A DNA stretch of 64,000 bases from RGIG2134 sp964461115 (lineage in GTDB: Bacteria; Cyanobacteriota; Vampirovibrionia; Gastranaerophilales; Gastranaerophilaceae), in assembly GCA_964461115.1 (NCBI GenBank), contig CAYWSX010000003.1, positions 124,001-188,000 of the forward strand, read 5' to 3'. Below the pieces are notes generated by a model. The model saw only the letters and a list, made by a program, of their open reading frames with translations, was not told where the DNA came from and did no database searches. The first letter of the stretch is position 1, and each line of letters starts with the position of its first letter. Made by a program: the position numbers and the translations under genes. Shown here in pieces: positions 52,434 through 61,479 of this stretch.

Positions 52434-54011
52434 TTATAACTTATTTTTTGCGCCATTTGCAACACATTCCTCATTACAAACCGCGTCAGGCAGAAGGAAT
52501 AAAAATTCCGTTCCCTTTCGCTTGTCGCTTTCCAGCCAGATTTTTCCGCCATGTGCTTCAACAATCTGCCGGGAAAGATAAAGCCCGAGCCCCGTTCCAA
52601 CAGAGCGTTTTTCACTAGTTCCCTGCGAAAATCTTTTAAACATTTTAGGAATATCCGCTTTCGGAATCCCGGCACCGTCATCTTTTATACTCACAACAAT
52701 ATCATTTTTCTGAATACGCGTCGTAACAACTACATTTGTCCCCTTTTGATTGTGATTTATTGCGTTGCCAAGCAAATTAAACACTACACGCTTAATCTCG
52801 TTTTTATCAGCAGTAATAGCCGTATTGTCAGTATCTTCAACCGAAAGAGTCAGATTTATTTCTTTATTCTCCGCAAGGTTCGAAATTTCAGCTTTGCAAT
52901 CCTCTACAAAATCGTTGAGAAGGAATTTCGTTTTACAAAGGTTCAAAGTCCCGGATTCGTACTTGTAAACCTCCAGAAGCGCATTTACAAGCCCTAAAAT
53001 ATCTTCATTGCTCTTTTTCATCGTAGAAAGGAAGAATTTTTGACGATCATCAAGTTCACCGAGAGAGCCGTCAATAAAGAAGCTTAAAGTCTGAATAGTC
53101 GCAAGAAGCGGCGTCCTCAAATCATGCGTAAGCGTCGCTATAAAATCATCCCGCAATCTGTCCATGTCCTTCTGAACACGAAAATCACGGATTACGGCAA
53201 CAAAACGTAAAACATTTTCACAATCATCATAAATCGGCGAAATGCTTATTTCAACAGGGATACTCTTGCCATTTGCCGCATTATGGATATAAAAATCCCT
53301 TAAAAACACCTCTTTATCCACAGAAAGCGCAGCTTTTGAAAGTGTTCCGGACTCAGGCTTAAACAACTCGAAAACCGAAGAGCCTAAAAGCATAGTTTGA
53401 GCAACTCCTGCAAGGTTTTCCGCCGCAGGGTTAACAGATTCGACAACACCTTCGGGAGAAAAAATTACAATCCCGTCAGCGCAGTAGTTTATGACCGCAA
53501 AAAGTTTGTTATTAGATTCCACAAGATCATGCGTTCGTTTTGCGACCATTTCTTCCAGCGATTTCGAATACTGCTCCAGCTGTGCCTTTGCATGTTGAAG
53601 CTGCACCACTTTTTCCTTTAACTGCGACATCAAATTCGTTCTTTCAAGCGCATTCTTTATATTGAAAATTAAATCATCGTTATCCCAAGGTTTTTCGAGA
53701 TATCTGTAAATGCCGACTTCGTTTATTGCCTTAATCGCGTTTTCTTTATCCGCATACCCCGTCAAAAGTATCATTGTAAGGTCATCATGAGTTTTTTTCG
53801 CCTCAGAAAGAAACTCTATACCGTTCATTTTCGGCATCAAAAAATCCGAAAGCACTAAATCGGGTTTTTCCAGTTTTATAGCTTCAAGAGCCTCAAACGG
53901 ACTGTTATAAAACTCCGTGTTTTCAAAACCTTCCAACTTTAGCAGCATTTTCAGCGCCGACGTCACAATACTGTCGTCATCCACAATTATAATTTTATTT
54001 TCGATACTCAT
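52434..54011 (-). CDS. Hybrid-type sensor kinase: receiver-PAS-HisKA-HATPase
   Basis: The ATG at 54011 (GGGGA upstream) gives 525 aa. The order is a receiver domain (about 5-120; Asp56 in DLVLSDFLMP), a coiled-coil linker (LKEKVVQLQHAKAQLEQYSK), PAS (about 175-285; ADGIVIFSPEGVVESVNPAA), HisKA with the phosphorylated His (about residue 296; ATLTHDLRTPLLAT) and HATPase_c (N box ADKNEIKRVVFNLLGNAINH, DDGAGIP, GTGLGLYLS). There are no membrane helices, so it senses a cytoplasmic or relayed signal. The N-terminal receiver suggests input from another kinase. It pairs with the NarL-type regulator. Confidence 0.92.
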   Translation of the reverse strand: MSIENKIIIVDDDSIVTSALKMLLKLEGFENTEFYNSPFEALEAIKLEKPDLVLSDFLMPKMNGIEFLSEAKKTHDDLTMILLTGYADKENAIKAINEVGIYRYLEKPWDNDDLIFNIKNALERTNLMSQLKEKVVQLQHAKAQLEQYSKSLEEMVAKRTHDLVESNNKLFAVINYCADGIVIFSPEGVVESVNPAAENLAGVAQTMLLGSSVFELFKPESGTLSKAALSVDKEVFLRDFYIHNAANGKSIPVEISISPIYDDCENVLRFVAVIRDFRVQKDMDRLRDDFIATLTHDLRTPLLATIQTLSFFIDGSLGELDDRQKFFLSTMKKSNEDILGLVNALLEVYKYESGTLNLCKTKFLLNDFVEDCKAEISNLAENKEINLTLSVEDTDNTAITADKNEIKRVVFNLLGNAINHNQKGTNVVVTTRIQKNDIVVSIKDDGAGIPKADIPKMFKRFSQGTSEKRSVGTGLGLYLSRQIVEAHGGKIWLESDKRKGTEFLFLLPDAVCNEECVANGAKNKL

Positions 54012-54163
54012 TTTTATTCCCCGGAGCCCATGCGCTTGATATTGCTCCTCCATAACATATTAAATTATTTTGGAGTTTTGGACAAATTAATTAAGTTTTG
54101 TATAAAATCTCGCATGCTTTTGGTAAACTATTTACTAGAGAAAATTCAAATAAGGCATGATTT

Positions 54164-55099
54164 ATGCAGTCGAACAGCAAAACAGAAATAATAGAAAAAA
54201 TAAAAAAACTCAAAAAAGAAAAAAATGCAGTCATTCTTGCGCATTGCTACCAGAATATGGAAGTCGATGAAGTAGCTGATTATGTAGGTGATTCGCTTGG
54301 CTTGAGCCAGCTCGCGGCAAAGACTGACGCGGATATTATCGTATTTTTGGGAGTGTATTTTATGGCGGAAACTGCAAAAATACTTTCGCCGAACAAAAAA
54401 GTCTTAATCCCGAGTCTTAATTCAGGCTGCCAAATGGCAGATATGATTAATCTTGAACAGCTTAGAGAATTCAAGGCGCAAAACCCTGATGTTCCGACTG
54501 TTTGTTATGTAAACTCTACAGCAGAGGTTAAAAGCGAAGTCGATGTATGCTGTACAAGCGCAAACGCTGTTGATATCGTCAAAGCAATGAATACTGACAA
54601 AGTTTTGTTCGTGCCTGACACGTATTTGGGAACATGGGTAGAGCAAAATCTGCCAAACGTAGAAGTTCTAAAATACCCCGGTTTTTGCCCTACACACCTC
54701 AGAATTCGCCCCGAAGATGTCTTGAATATGAAAGCTGAATACCCTGACGCAGAGGTGCTTGTACATCCTGAATGCCATCAAGAAGTCACAAAACTGGCTG
54801 ACTTTGTGGGTTCTACAACTCAAATCATCAAGCGCACACAAGAAAGTGACAAAAAAACATTTATCATTGCAACCGAAAAAGGTGTAGTAGACAGATTGCA
54901 GCGTGATTATCCGGAAAAAGAATTTATTCTTGTATCGAAACGTGCGTACTGTCATAATATGAAGTGGCACTACCTTGAAGACGTTTTGTTTGCGCTGGAA
55001 AACGAAAAAAACGAAGTTTTTGTAGACGAAGAAATTGCAAAAAAAGCCCTGAAGCCAATTGAAAAAATGATTTCATTGAAACAGGTTAAAAAAGACTAA
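54164..55099 (+). CDS. nadA: Quinolinate synthase
   Basis: NadA condenses iminoaspartate with DHAP to quinolinate for NAD and holds a 4Fe-4S cluster. The three cluster cysteines match the family pattern: Cys89 (NSGCQMAD), Cys175 (PGFCPTH) and Cys263 (RAYCHNMKW). Other conserved parts are ILAHCYQ and GDSLGLSQLAA. 311 aa is normal length. No nadB or nadC is adjacent. Divergent from the sensor kinase. Confidence 0.96.
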   Translation: MQSNSKTEIIEKIKKLKKEKNAVILAHCYQNMEVDEVADYVGDSLGLSQLAAKTDADIIVFLGVYFMAETAKILSPNKKVLIPSLNSGCQMADMINLEQLREFKAQNPDVPTVCYVNSTAEVKSEVDVCCTSANAVDIVKAMNTDKVLFVPDTYLGTWVEQNLPNVEVLKYPGFCPTHLRIRPEDVLNMKAEYPDAEVLVHPECHQEVTKLADFVGSTTQIIKRTQESDKKTFIIATEKGVVDRLQRDYPEKEFILVSKRAYCHNMKWHYLEDVLFALENEKNEVFVDEEIAKKALKPIEKMISLKQVKKD

Positions 55100-55161
55100 A
55101 TTGCCTGCATGACAGTTTTTATTGATATTATAATTTTTTTGACAAATGAAATAAATTACGC

Positions 55162-55297
55162 AAAAAAAAAGCTCTAATCATAATGATTGGAGCAATGCTT
55201 TTAATAGGAAGGGAAGGTTAGGAAGTTAGTTAGTGTTAAATCTCTTTAAATTTTATCTTTTTCTCTTTATGAATTTAAAATCAATTTCGTTTTATGT
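55162..55297 (-). ncRNA. Candidate small RNA (about 135 nt)
   Basis: The gap between nadA and the 623-aa gene (356 nt) holds no frame, but on the minus strand it has a promoter block (55303-55336). A transcript-like sequence beginning GTAAGACATAAAACG follows. A pyrimidine-rich stretch is full of CUUCC/CCUUCC (anti-Shine-Dalgarno-like), and the end is a terminator hairpin with T9 (GCTC-T-AATCA, 55162-55193). The terminator of the 623-aa gene lies upstream, so this is a separate unit. A similar layout occurs at 61611-61765. It is a prediction only. Confidence 0.45.
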
Positions 55298-55302
55298 CTT
55301 AC

Positions 55303-55336
55303 ATATATATAAAGTATATAAATAGATAAAAATTGC
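55303..55336 (-). promoter_or_regulatory. Promoter block of candidate sRNA, shared with 13494
   Basis: The minus strand reads GCAATTTTTAT, 11 nt, CTTTATATATAT: the same two blocks and spacing as 13494-13527 on the plus strand. The TATATAT part would be the -10 for a start near 55297. Confidence 0.4.
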
Positions 55337-55406
55337 AGAGTTTACTTATTTTCGTTACAATTAGTTACATTTATTAAATAATTAGCCACCCTCGGATAAA
55401 AACAAA

Positions 55407-55433
55407 AACAGGGCGGATATTCTCGCCCTGTTT
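55407..55433 (-). terminator. Rho-independent terminator of the 623-aa gene
   Basis: On the minus strand AACAGGGCG, an 8-nt loop and CGCCCTGTT are followed by T-rich sequence (TTTGTTTTT). It lies 23 nt beyond the stop. Confidence 0.9.
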
Positions 55434-55455
55434 CTTTGTCTTACCTATAATTGAG

Positions 55456-57327
55456 TTATTTATTCATGTATTCTTGAAGCTGCTTAGAAGCGTCGTCGAA
55501 TTCCGCTTTTACCGAATCTTCATTTTCTGAATCATCATTGTTCATATACTTATCAAGTGTTTTTAATACTTTTGTGAGAAGTTCGAACAATTTTTTACCA
55601 TCGTCAGTCTGAGACGCGCCGCCTTCTATAGCCGTCAGATAGTCACCGTAGGCTTTCACTGCTGTTTCTATCATCGGAACATTAGAAGAAAGTGTATTTT
55701 CTTTAACGCTGATTTGGTTAATTACAGAAGCGTATTTTTGGCTTGCAGCTGCGTCATCCGAAGTGTCGAATGTACCGTCAGGCTTTTTATTTGCCATAGC
55801 TGCGCTGTACTCTTCACCTGCTTTTGCGATTTTATCACCCAGAGAAGTTTTGTAGCTTGTGTCAAGCTTTCCTACCGCCTCAGGAGTGAATTCTTCAAGC
55901 GGTGTATCAACCGGTTTATCAACAGGAGGATTAGGCTCCCCGGGATCCACCGGTGGGTTTACAGGAGGGTCAACCGGCTCACCCGGATTAGTGCTTGCCT
56001 GAACGTCAATCGTATACTTCCCGGTAGCAAGCATTTCTACCAGGTTATCGATAGTGCCCGTATTTGTTATGACATTTCCGTCTTTATCCTTATACACAAC
56101 GTCTTTTGCCGGAATCGAAACCTCGTCATCACCGTTTTTGATTGTTACAGTATCCGGTGTAATAGTTATTTTTTCAGACTCTTCACCGTCTTTGTATTTT
56201 GAGACTGTTGCATTACCGACATCAACTCTGTCAACAGAAGTTTCTGCACTAAGTTCACGATATGCTATATCACGGTATTCCGTAATATAATTAGGAGTCT
56301 GCTCATACTTGTCGGTATAAGTGTTGTCGTCATAAGCCCGAACTTCATGTCCTTCAAGAGCGTCCGGAAGTTTGTCATATGGAGGGCCACCCGGATCAGG
56401 CGGATTTGTACCATTTACCCAGTCTTCGAAGTCTTTTCCATCCGTAATCTTGAATTCTGTTCTGTATTCATGCCCGACGCCTTTGGTGTCATTATAGTAG
56501 ACGCCATCCGTATCTTCTTGTCCATAAAGGGTGTTTCCACCACCTATAGCAAAGAAATTATCGTCACCGGTTGCCCCGATTGCGACGTTTGTTTCCCCCG
56601 CAATCCAGACCTTATCGTTACCGAGCCCCATGTTTGTCGTATTATAATCGCCGCGCATTTTTATGAAGTCATCACCGCTACCGCCGAATACGGAGTTCAT
56701 ATCACCTTCGACTTCTATGGCATCATCACCTTTTCCGACGTCAATCGTATTTCGGTTACCCATAAACTTAACGTTATCAGATGCACCTTCGCCCTCTTCG
56801 ACAGATTTCATTGTTAAATCGCTGCCTTCAATAACAACGGTGCCTTTATCTACGTAGTAACAGAAATTGTTAACAGTTTTGGATGTATTTGTAAAGCTGT
56901 ATGACTTACCGTCAATTTGTACGGTAGTCGATTCCTTGCCAAACAATTGAACATATGTTTTTTGCCCTTGTGTGCTATCTGATTTTGGGGCTTCTGCTTG
57001 TTTAGCATTTTCAGCCGTATTAGCCGCAGCAGGTGCAGATTTTGAAGCCGCTGGCGCTATTTCCGTCTTGGGCTGCTCTTTAATCCAATTCAACAGCAGT
57101 TTGTAAGACGCTGCCGCAGTATTGTCCTCATTGTCAAGCAAATCGAATTGCGCAATCACATCGTCATCCGACAAACCAATTTCTGAAAGCGATTCGTCCG
57201 CTAATTTAGCATTTTTCCATAGCATTTCCAGATCGTCCTTCCCTAAATCGACTTTCTGTTTAGCATTCAGGATGTTCTTAGCATTCGCTTTAATAACCTC
57301 CGGGTCATTGATGCCATTTACATTCAT
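55456..57327 (-). CDS. Protein with one giant-flagellin-type RTX module
   Basis: The 623-aa protein has no signal peptide. Residues 1-90 are acidic and helical, and 90-123 an Ala/Pro/Gln linker. Residues 124-283 match one module of the giant flagellin: strand block TVQIDGKSYSFTN, then SDNVKFMGNRNTIDVGKGDD, then RTX-like GGSGDDFIKM and GLGNDKVWIA. A beta-rich region (about 300-450) and a Pro-rich spacer (PPVNPPVDPGEPNPPVD) follow. A helical C-terminal domain (about 490-623) ends the protein. AAGGAG precedes the ATG and a sigma28-like promoter lies upstream. It may be a secreted partner or cap-like protein of the RTX flagellum, exported through the flagellar machine. This is inference. Confidence 0.75.
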   Translation of the reverse strand: MNVNGINDPEVIKANAKNILNAKQKVDLGKDDLEMLWKNAKLADESLSEIGLSDDDVIAQFDLLDNEDNTAAASYKLLLNWIKEQPKTEIAPAASKSAPAAANTAENAKQAEAPKSDSTQGQKTYVQLFGKESTTVQIDGKSYSFTNTSKTVNNFCYYVDKGTVVIEGSDLTMKSVEEGEGASDNVKFMGNRNTIDVGKGDDAIEVEGDMNSVFGGSGDDFIKMRGDYNTTNMGLGNDKVWIAGETNVAIGATGDDNFFAIGGGNTLYGQEDTDGVYYNDTKGVGHEYRTEFKITDGKDFEDWVNGTNPPDPGGPPYDKLPDALEGHEVRAYDDNTYTDKYEQTPNYITEYRDIAYRELSAETSVDRVDVGNATVSKYKDGEESEKITITPDTVTIKNGDDEVSIPAKDVVYKDKDGNVITNTGTIDNLVEMLATGKYTIDVQASTNPGEPVDPPVNPPVDPGEPNPPVDKPVDTPLEEFTPEAVGKLDTSYKTSLGDKIAKAGEEYSAAMANKKPDGTFDTSDDAAASQKYASVINQISVKENTLSSNVPMIETAVKAYGDYLTAIEGGASQTDDGKKLFELLTKVLKTLDKYMNNDDSENEDSVKAEFDDASKQLQEYMNK

Positions 57328-57367
57328 TTTTTTCTCCTTATAGGTTCGACATGTTAATATGCTACGT

Positions 57368-57395
57368 ACATCGACATCCTGTTTTTAAAACTTTA
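57368..57395 (-). promoter_or_regulatory. Sigma28-like promoter of the 623-aa gene
   Basis: On the minus strand TAAAGTTT (57388-57395) and, 16 nt after TAAA, GTCGATGT (57368-57375). The -35 is perfect and five of eight -10 bases match GCCGATAA. It lies 40 nt before the ATG. Confidence 0.55.
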
Positions 57396-57516
57396 GTATC
57401 AAAAAAAACGAAAAAACGAAACTCAGTTATAATGCGCTCTTGCGTGGTTTACATTCGTTAACATAAGATTTTTTATTAAGAAATATTGAAAAATTAGGTT
57501 AAATTTTCAAATCTAA

Positions 57517-57522
57517 TAAAAT
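57517..57522 (+). promoter_or_regulatory. -10 box of a probably leaderless gene
   Basis: TAAAAT (57517-57522) ends 6 nt before ATG 57529. A weak -35 (TTAGGT, 57494-57499) lies 17 nt upstream. No Shine-Dalgarno is present. Confidence 0.4.
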
Positions 57523-57528
57523 ACTATT

Positions 57529-57897
57529 ATGGAAGAATTAAACTATGATAAAATCCAGTCCGAATTAAGTCGTCCGCAATATCTTTGCCTGCATTGCGAC
57601 AAAGGTATGTCTGTTTCTGCAGAAAACAGGAATCATTTGGTTGATAGCTGCAAAACAAGGGGGTCACATAGCATTTGGGATAAATTCCCGCCAAAATGCG
57701 GATACGCAGGGTGGATTTTTAAAGAACGCGAGACCCAAAAACATCTCGTAAGGCAAGTAAAAGAAGAAATCCATGCCCTGTCCTTTCTCAAAGAGGACAC
57801 CATCGTCAATAGTATAGGCATAACAGCAAAAGAGCTTATTCGGAAATTAAAAGCTCAAATTAAGCCTTGGGAGAAGCACGGCAGCGAAAACTGGTGA
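57529..57897 (+). CDS. Small Cys-containing hypothetical protein
   Basis: The 122-aa product has no recognised family. The N-terminal half has CLHCDKG and two further cysteines (DSCKTRG, PPKCGYAGW), a spacing that could bind zinc. The C-terminal half is helical and charged (KHLVRQVKEEIHALSFLKED, TAKELIRKLKAQIKPW). There is no Shine-Dalgarno; the -10 box is 6 nt before the ATG, which suggests a leaderless mRNA. It converges with the TPR gene (3 nt between stops). Confidence 0.6.
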   Translation: MEELNYDKIQSELSRPQYLCLHCDKGMSVSAENRNHLVDSCKTRGSHSIWDKFPPKCGYAGWIFKERETQKHLVRQVKEEIHALSFLKEDTIVNSIGITAKELIRKLKAQIKPWEKHGSENW

Positions 57898-57900
57898 TTT

Positions 57901-59748
57901 TTACATTCGAAAAGCTTTCCATAGAAGGTATTTTAAAGGATTAACAGAGGATTTATAAAGCCCCTCAACCTCTTTTATTTTAGCTTCGCATTCTCTACGA
58001 ATCTCAGCTTCCGAAATAGCCATACATTGAGTCTTCAAAAGCTTCATCGCTAATTTATATTGTTTGTTAGAAATATACGCATCAACTAACCGAGTGCCAA
58101 TCTCTCGGTTATCAGGTTTAATCACATTCGCCAAAAACAGGTATCGTATAACCTCTTTCGGATTATTCAAATGTTCATGCAAAACAGCTATATTCAAGAA
58201 ATAATCGGCATTTGAGGTATCAATTACAACCGCCTCATTGTAATAATAAAGAGATGTGTCGTATTTGCCCATTTCAGCATAACAAGCACCTATCAGGGCA
58301 AAAGCCTCCGCCTTATCCGGAGAATATGAAAGCAGCGTTTTTGAAACAGCGATAGAGTCCTCAAACTGTCCCAATCCCATTAAACTCAATGCTTTAAGAT
58401 AAAAAGCCTCCGTATTATTCATATCAAGTTTGAGCGTTGCTTCTGCCATTTTCAACGAACCTGAAAAGTCATACATTTTTATGTAAACTTTTCCCGCCAA
58501 AATGTATGCATTAACATATTTATCGTTTTGAGACAGAACAAGTGTGATTAATTTTGCAGCGTTTTCATATTGCGCAGAATCAAAATACAAACGAGCCAAA
58601 TCATACTTATAATCCAAAGAATCAGGCCTTAAAACTGCAAGCTTTTCCATTGAAAATCTTGCAGCCTCCAATTTATACAAACCCTTATTTATCTCAACTT
58701 CCAATTTTAGATAATCTTCATCATTGTCTGAATTCTCAATCCGAAGATTTTCCAACTCTCTTTTCGCATAGAAAAATTTATTTTCAGCAATTAACAATTC
58801 TGCTTTCAAAAGCCTTGCTTCACGAGAAGCAGGATATTTTTCCAATAACTCCTCCACAACTTGCATGGCCTTTTTGATATTTTGCTGTTTGAAGTACAGA
58901 TATGCCTGAGCATAGCGATATTCCGGGATTTCAGGTGAAGCGGAAACCGCCTTTATATAAAAGCCTTTAGCCTCATCAAGCTGCCCGTTCAAAAAGTAAG
59001 CTGTCGCTAGATTGTAAAAGTACAACCCGTTGTATTGAAGCTTAACCGCCTTAGCGAACATAGCTGCAGCATTTTCAAGATGATTTTTGGAAAGCTCGAT
59101 TTCACCAAACAAATTATAAACTTTGGCAGAGTTATCACCGTCAAAAATGCTCTCCAAGACGACCTGCGCACCATCCACATCCTCGAGCGAATATAAACAC
59201 TCAGCATAGTAATACTTAATTTCCTTATCAGAAGTTTCGGACGCAGAAAGAGTTTTTAACAGACTTTCCGCCTCTTGATACCGTTTCAGGCAGCAAAGTG
59301 AAGCAGTGTAATATCTGTCAATTTCCGTATCTTCATATTTGCCTAAATTTTTATCGTTATAAAATTCAATAATATTTTCGTATTCTTTCATTACAAAAAG
59401 AGTCTTAAAATAAATACTATAAGCCTTTTCTGACGGATAAGCCAAAATAAATTTTGCAAGTAATATACGAACTTTATCATACTCAAACGTCTTCAGGTAA
59501 AAATCTGATAATTGCTCTAAAATATCAACCTCAGAAGGGTTTTTCTCCAAAAGCTGCTCGTAAAGATTTATTGCCTGAGAGTAATTCTCGAGCAAAGTAT
59601 GAATTTCTGCCACTTGCAAAAGAATTTCTGCATTATCAGGGCAAATCGCAAGCGCCTTATACAAAAGCTCCATAGCTCTTTTGTACTTAGCCTGCCTTTT
59701 CATCTCAAAAGCATCTTTTAATAATTCGATAACTTCTGCGTTTTCCAT
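57901..59748 (-). CDS. Large TPR protein
   Basis: The 615-aa cytoplasmic protein is made of tetratricopeptide repeats, about 14-16 of them, from residue 1 to about 570 (KRQAKYKRAMELLYKALAIC, KVYNLFGEIELSKNHLENAA, AFALIGACYAEMGKYDTSLY). A short helical tail ends WKAFRM. It has no signal peptide or enzymatic domain. It lies 31 nt after thiC and has AAAGGG before the ATG, so it may be read from the thiC promoter. It resembles the TPR protein at 31514 in build but is not a clear duplicate. Confidence 0.8.
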   Translation of the reverse strand: MENAEVIELLKDAFEMKRQAKYKRAMELLYKALAICPDNAEILLQVAEIHTLLENYSQAINLYEQLLEKNPSEVDILEQLSDFYLKTFEYDKVRILLAKFILAYPSEKAYSIYFKTLFVMKEYENIIEFYNDKNLGKYEDTEIDRYYTASLCCLKRYQEAESLLKTLSASETSDKEIKYYYAECLYSLEDVDGAQVVLESIFDGDNSAKVYNLFGEIELSKNHLENAAAMFAKAVKLQYNGLYFYNLATAYFLNGQLDEAKGFYIKAVSASPEIPEYRYAQAYLYFKQQNIKKAMQVVEELLEKYPASREARLLKAELLIAENKFFYAKRELENLRIENSDNDEDYLKLEVEINKGLYKLEAARFSMEKLAVLRPDSLDYKYDLARLYFDSAQYENAAKLITLVLSQNDKYVNAYILAGKVYIKMYDFSGSLKMAEATLKLDMNNTEAFYLKALSLMGLGQFEDSIAVSKTLLSYSPDKAEAFALIGACYAEMGKYDTSLYYYNEAVVIDTSNADYFLNIAVLHEHLNNPKEVIRYLFLANVIKPDNREIGTRLVDAYISNKQYKLAMKLLKTQCMAISEAEIRRECEAKIKEVEGLYKSSVNPLKYLLWKAFRM

Positions 59749-59779
59749 AAGCCCTTTCAGCCTCGATCAGAGACGCTTC

Positions 59780-61042
59780 CTAGAAATATTCTTTAAAAAT
59801 TTTCATTGAGCAATACTGCCCGCACATTGTACAAGGTTTTTTGTTGTCCAAACCATCAAAAACACATTTGTCGATAGCGTATTTTGCCTGTCCTGTCCAA
59901 TCAAGGTTTTTTCTGGCAACTGACATCAATCTGTCTTGCTCAATAGCTTTTTCATTGCCTCTTGCAACGTCTGCCGCGTGTGCTGCGATTTTAGAAGCAA
60001 TAATACCTTCTCTGACCTGCTGTGCGTTCGGAAGCCCCAAGTGTTCCGCAGGAGTGACGTAGCATAGGAAATCTGCCCCGTGATAACCCGCCAGCGCTCC
60101 GCCGATAGCAGACGTAATATGATCATAGCCCGGTGCCACGTCCGTAACCAAAGGCCCAAGTACGTATAAAGGCGCATTATCTGTCAAAACTTTAATAGTC
60201 TCAATCATCGCAGGAATTTTGTTCAAAGGCACATGCCCCGGACCTTCAACCATAGATTGAACACCTGCTTCGCGTGCACGTTTCACGAGTTCGCCAAGAA
60301 CCATAGTTTCAGCAACTTGAGCGCGGTCACCCGCGTCTGCACCGCATCCCGGACGAAGACCGTCACCCAATGAAAGCGTACAATCGTATGTTCTTACCAA
60401 ATCCAAAAGTTCATCATAGTGTTCATACAAAGGGTTTTCTTTACCTGTGGCTTTTACCCAACAAGCCAGCATTGAGCCGCCGCGGCTGACGATATCAGTA
60501 ACTCTACCTTGTTTTTGAAGCTGGTCTACAACAAATTTTGTAACACCGCAGTGAACGGTAATGAAGTCAATCCCATCACGGCATTGCTTTTCAATATCCG
60601 AGAACAATTTGTCTTTTGAAAGCTTTGAAACATCCCGATACTCGTCAATAGCCTCTTTTCCTGCCTGATACATCGGCACAGTACCGATAGGAAGGTTTGT
60701 TGCGGCTAGAATATGCTTTCTGGTCTCATCGATATTTTCTCCCGTTGACAAATCCATCAAAACATCCGCACCCGTTGCCTCAATAACTTTTACCTTTTGA
60801 ATTTCTTCTTCAACCGAGCTTCTTTCAAGCGAAGTACCGATGTTAGCATTGATTTTAACAGTCATACCGCGCCCAACGCCTGTCGGGATAACGTTTTTAT
60901 GTACATTATTTTTAAGAATTACGACTTCGCCTTTTGCAACGTAGTCACGCAAAGTATTTACGTCGATATTTTCTTTTTCTGCAACGAATTGCATTTCTTC
61001 TGTTATATTACCCTTCTGGGCTTCCAAAATTTGTGTTGTCAT
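59780..61042 (-). CDS. thiC: Phosphomethylpyrimidine synthase
   Basis: ThiC is a radical-SAM-like enzyme that rearranges AIR to HMP-P for thiamine. The 421-aa product has the C-terminal cluster motif CTMCGQYC (C-x2-C-x4-C), plus LSLGDGLRPGCGADAGDRAQ, MVEGPGHVPLNKIP and CYVTPAEHLGLP. The ATG at 61042 has GAGGAG 7 nt upstream; the longer frame to 61135 is unsupported. It lacks the long N-terminal extension of E. coli ThiC, like other short ThiC forms. No THI-box is recognised upstream. Confidence 0.95.
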   Translation of the reverse strand: MTTQILEAQKGNITEEMQFVAEKENIDVNTLRDYVAKGEVVILKNNVHKNVIPTGVGRGMTVKINANIGTSLERSSVEEEIQKVKVIEATGADVLMDLSTGENIDETRKHILAATNLPIGTVPMYQAGKEAIDEYRDVSKLSKDKLFSDIEKQCRDGIDFITVHCGVTKFVVDQLQKQGRVTDIVSRGGSMLACWVKATGKENPLYEHYDELLDLVRTYDCTLSLGDGLRPGCGADAGDRAQVAETMVLGELVKRAREAGVQSMVEGPGHVPLNKIPAMIETIKVLTDNAPLYVLGPLVTDVAPGYDHITSAIGGALAGYHGADFLCYVTPAEHLGLPNAQQVREGIIASKIAAHAADVARGNEKAIEQDRLMSVARKNLDWTGQAKYAIDKCVFDGLDNKKPCTMCGQYCSMKIFKEYF

Positions 61043-61241
61043 TATGTATTCTCCTCTAATTACCAATAGCTTATCAAAAGTATGCAGATATGACAAACTT
61101 GAAACAATGTAACTTTTTGTAAAAGCATACCCCAAAAATTAAAGTTGACTTAACAAAAATCCGAATTAAAAAATATGAGAGCCGGCATGAAACTTTTACA
61201 GCGACTCAAAATTCGGGATATGTTTATATAAAGGGTAAAAA

Positions 61242-61385
61242 ATGTACAGAGATTACACACGCGAAGAAGAAACAATCAAAGAAGTCAGAAATTTAGTAAA
61301 AGACATCGAAAGAGCAAAAGAAGACATGACCATTTACTGCGAGTTGATGAAGGAGATGTTTCTCTCCGGCTCCGGCAAGAACTGA
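61242..61385 (+). CDS. 47-aa small protein
   Basis: A short frame preceded by AAAGGG (6-7 nt before ATG) encodes a charged, helical peptide (MYRDYTREEETIKEVRNLVK ... ELMKEMFLSGSGKN). The first 35 residues could form a coiled coil. A hairpin with T6 (61417-61449) follows as terminator, and TATATAA upstream could be the -10. Promoter, ribosome site, frame and terminator together suggest a real small gene. Function unknown. Confidence 0.55.
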   Translation: MYRDYTREEETIKEVRNLVKDIERAKEDMTIYCELMKEMFLSGSGKN

Positions 61386-61416
61386 TTATCTAACGTATTA
61401 TCGCGTTTAAACAATT

Positions 61417-61449
61417 GTCATGCTGAAACAAGTTCAGCATGACGTTTTT
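61417..61449 (+). terminator. Palindromic repeat acting as terminator
   Basis: GTCATGCTGAA, 5-nt loop, TTCAGCATGAC (61417-61443) forms an 11-bp stem followed by T6. It ends the 47-aa gene and looks like an extragenic repeat unit of the GTCATGCTGAA type. Confidence 0.7.
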
Positions 61450-61479
61450 TATAAAACATTAAAACTATAAATCATCCAT

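Noticed and set aside
61043..61260. TPP riboswitch upstream of thiC
   Set aside because: No CUGAGA or ACCUGA-type THI-box elements can be found on the minus strand between the thiC start and the small gene.
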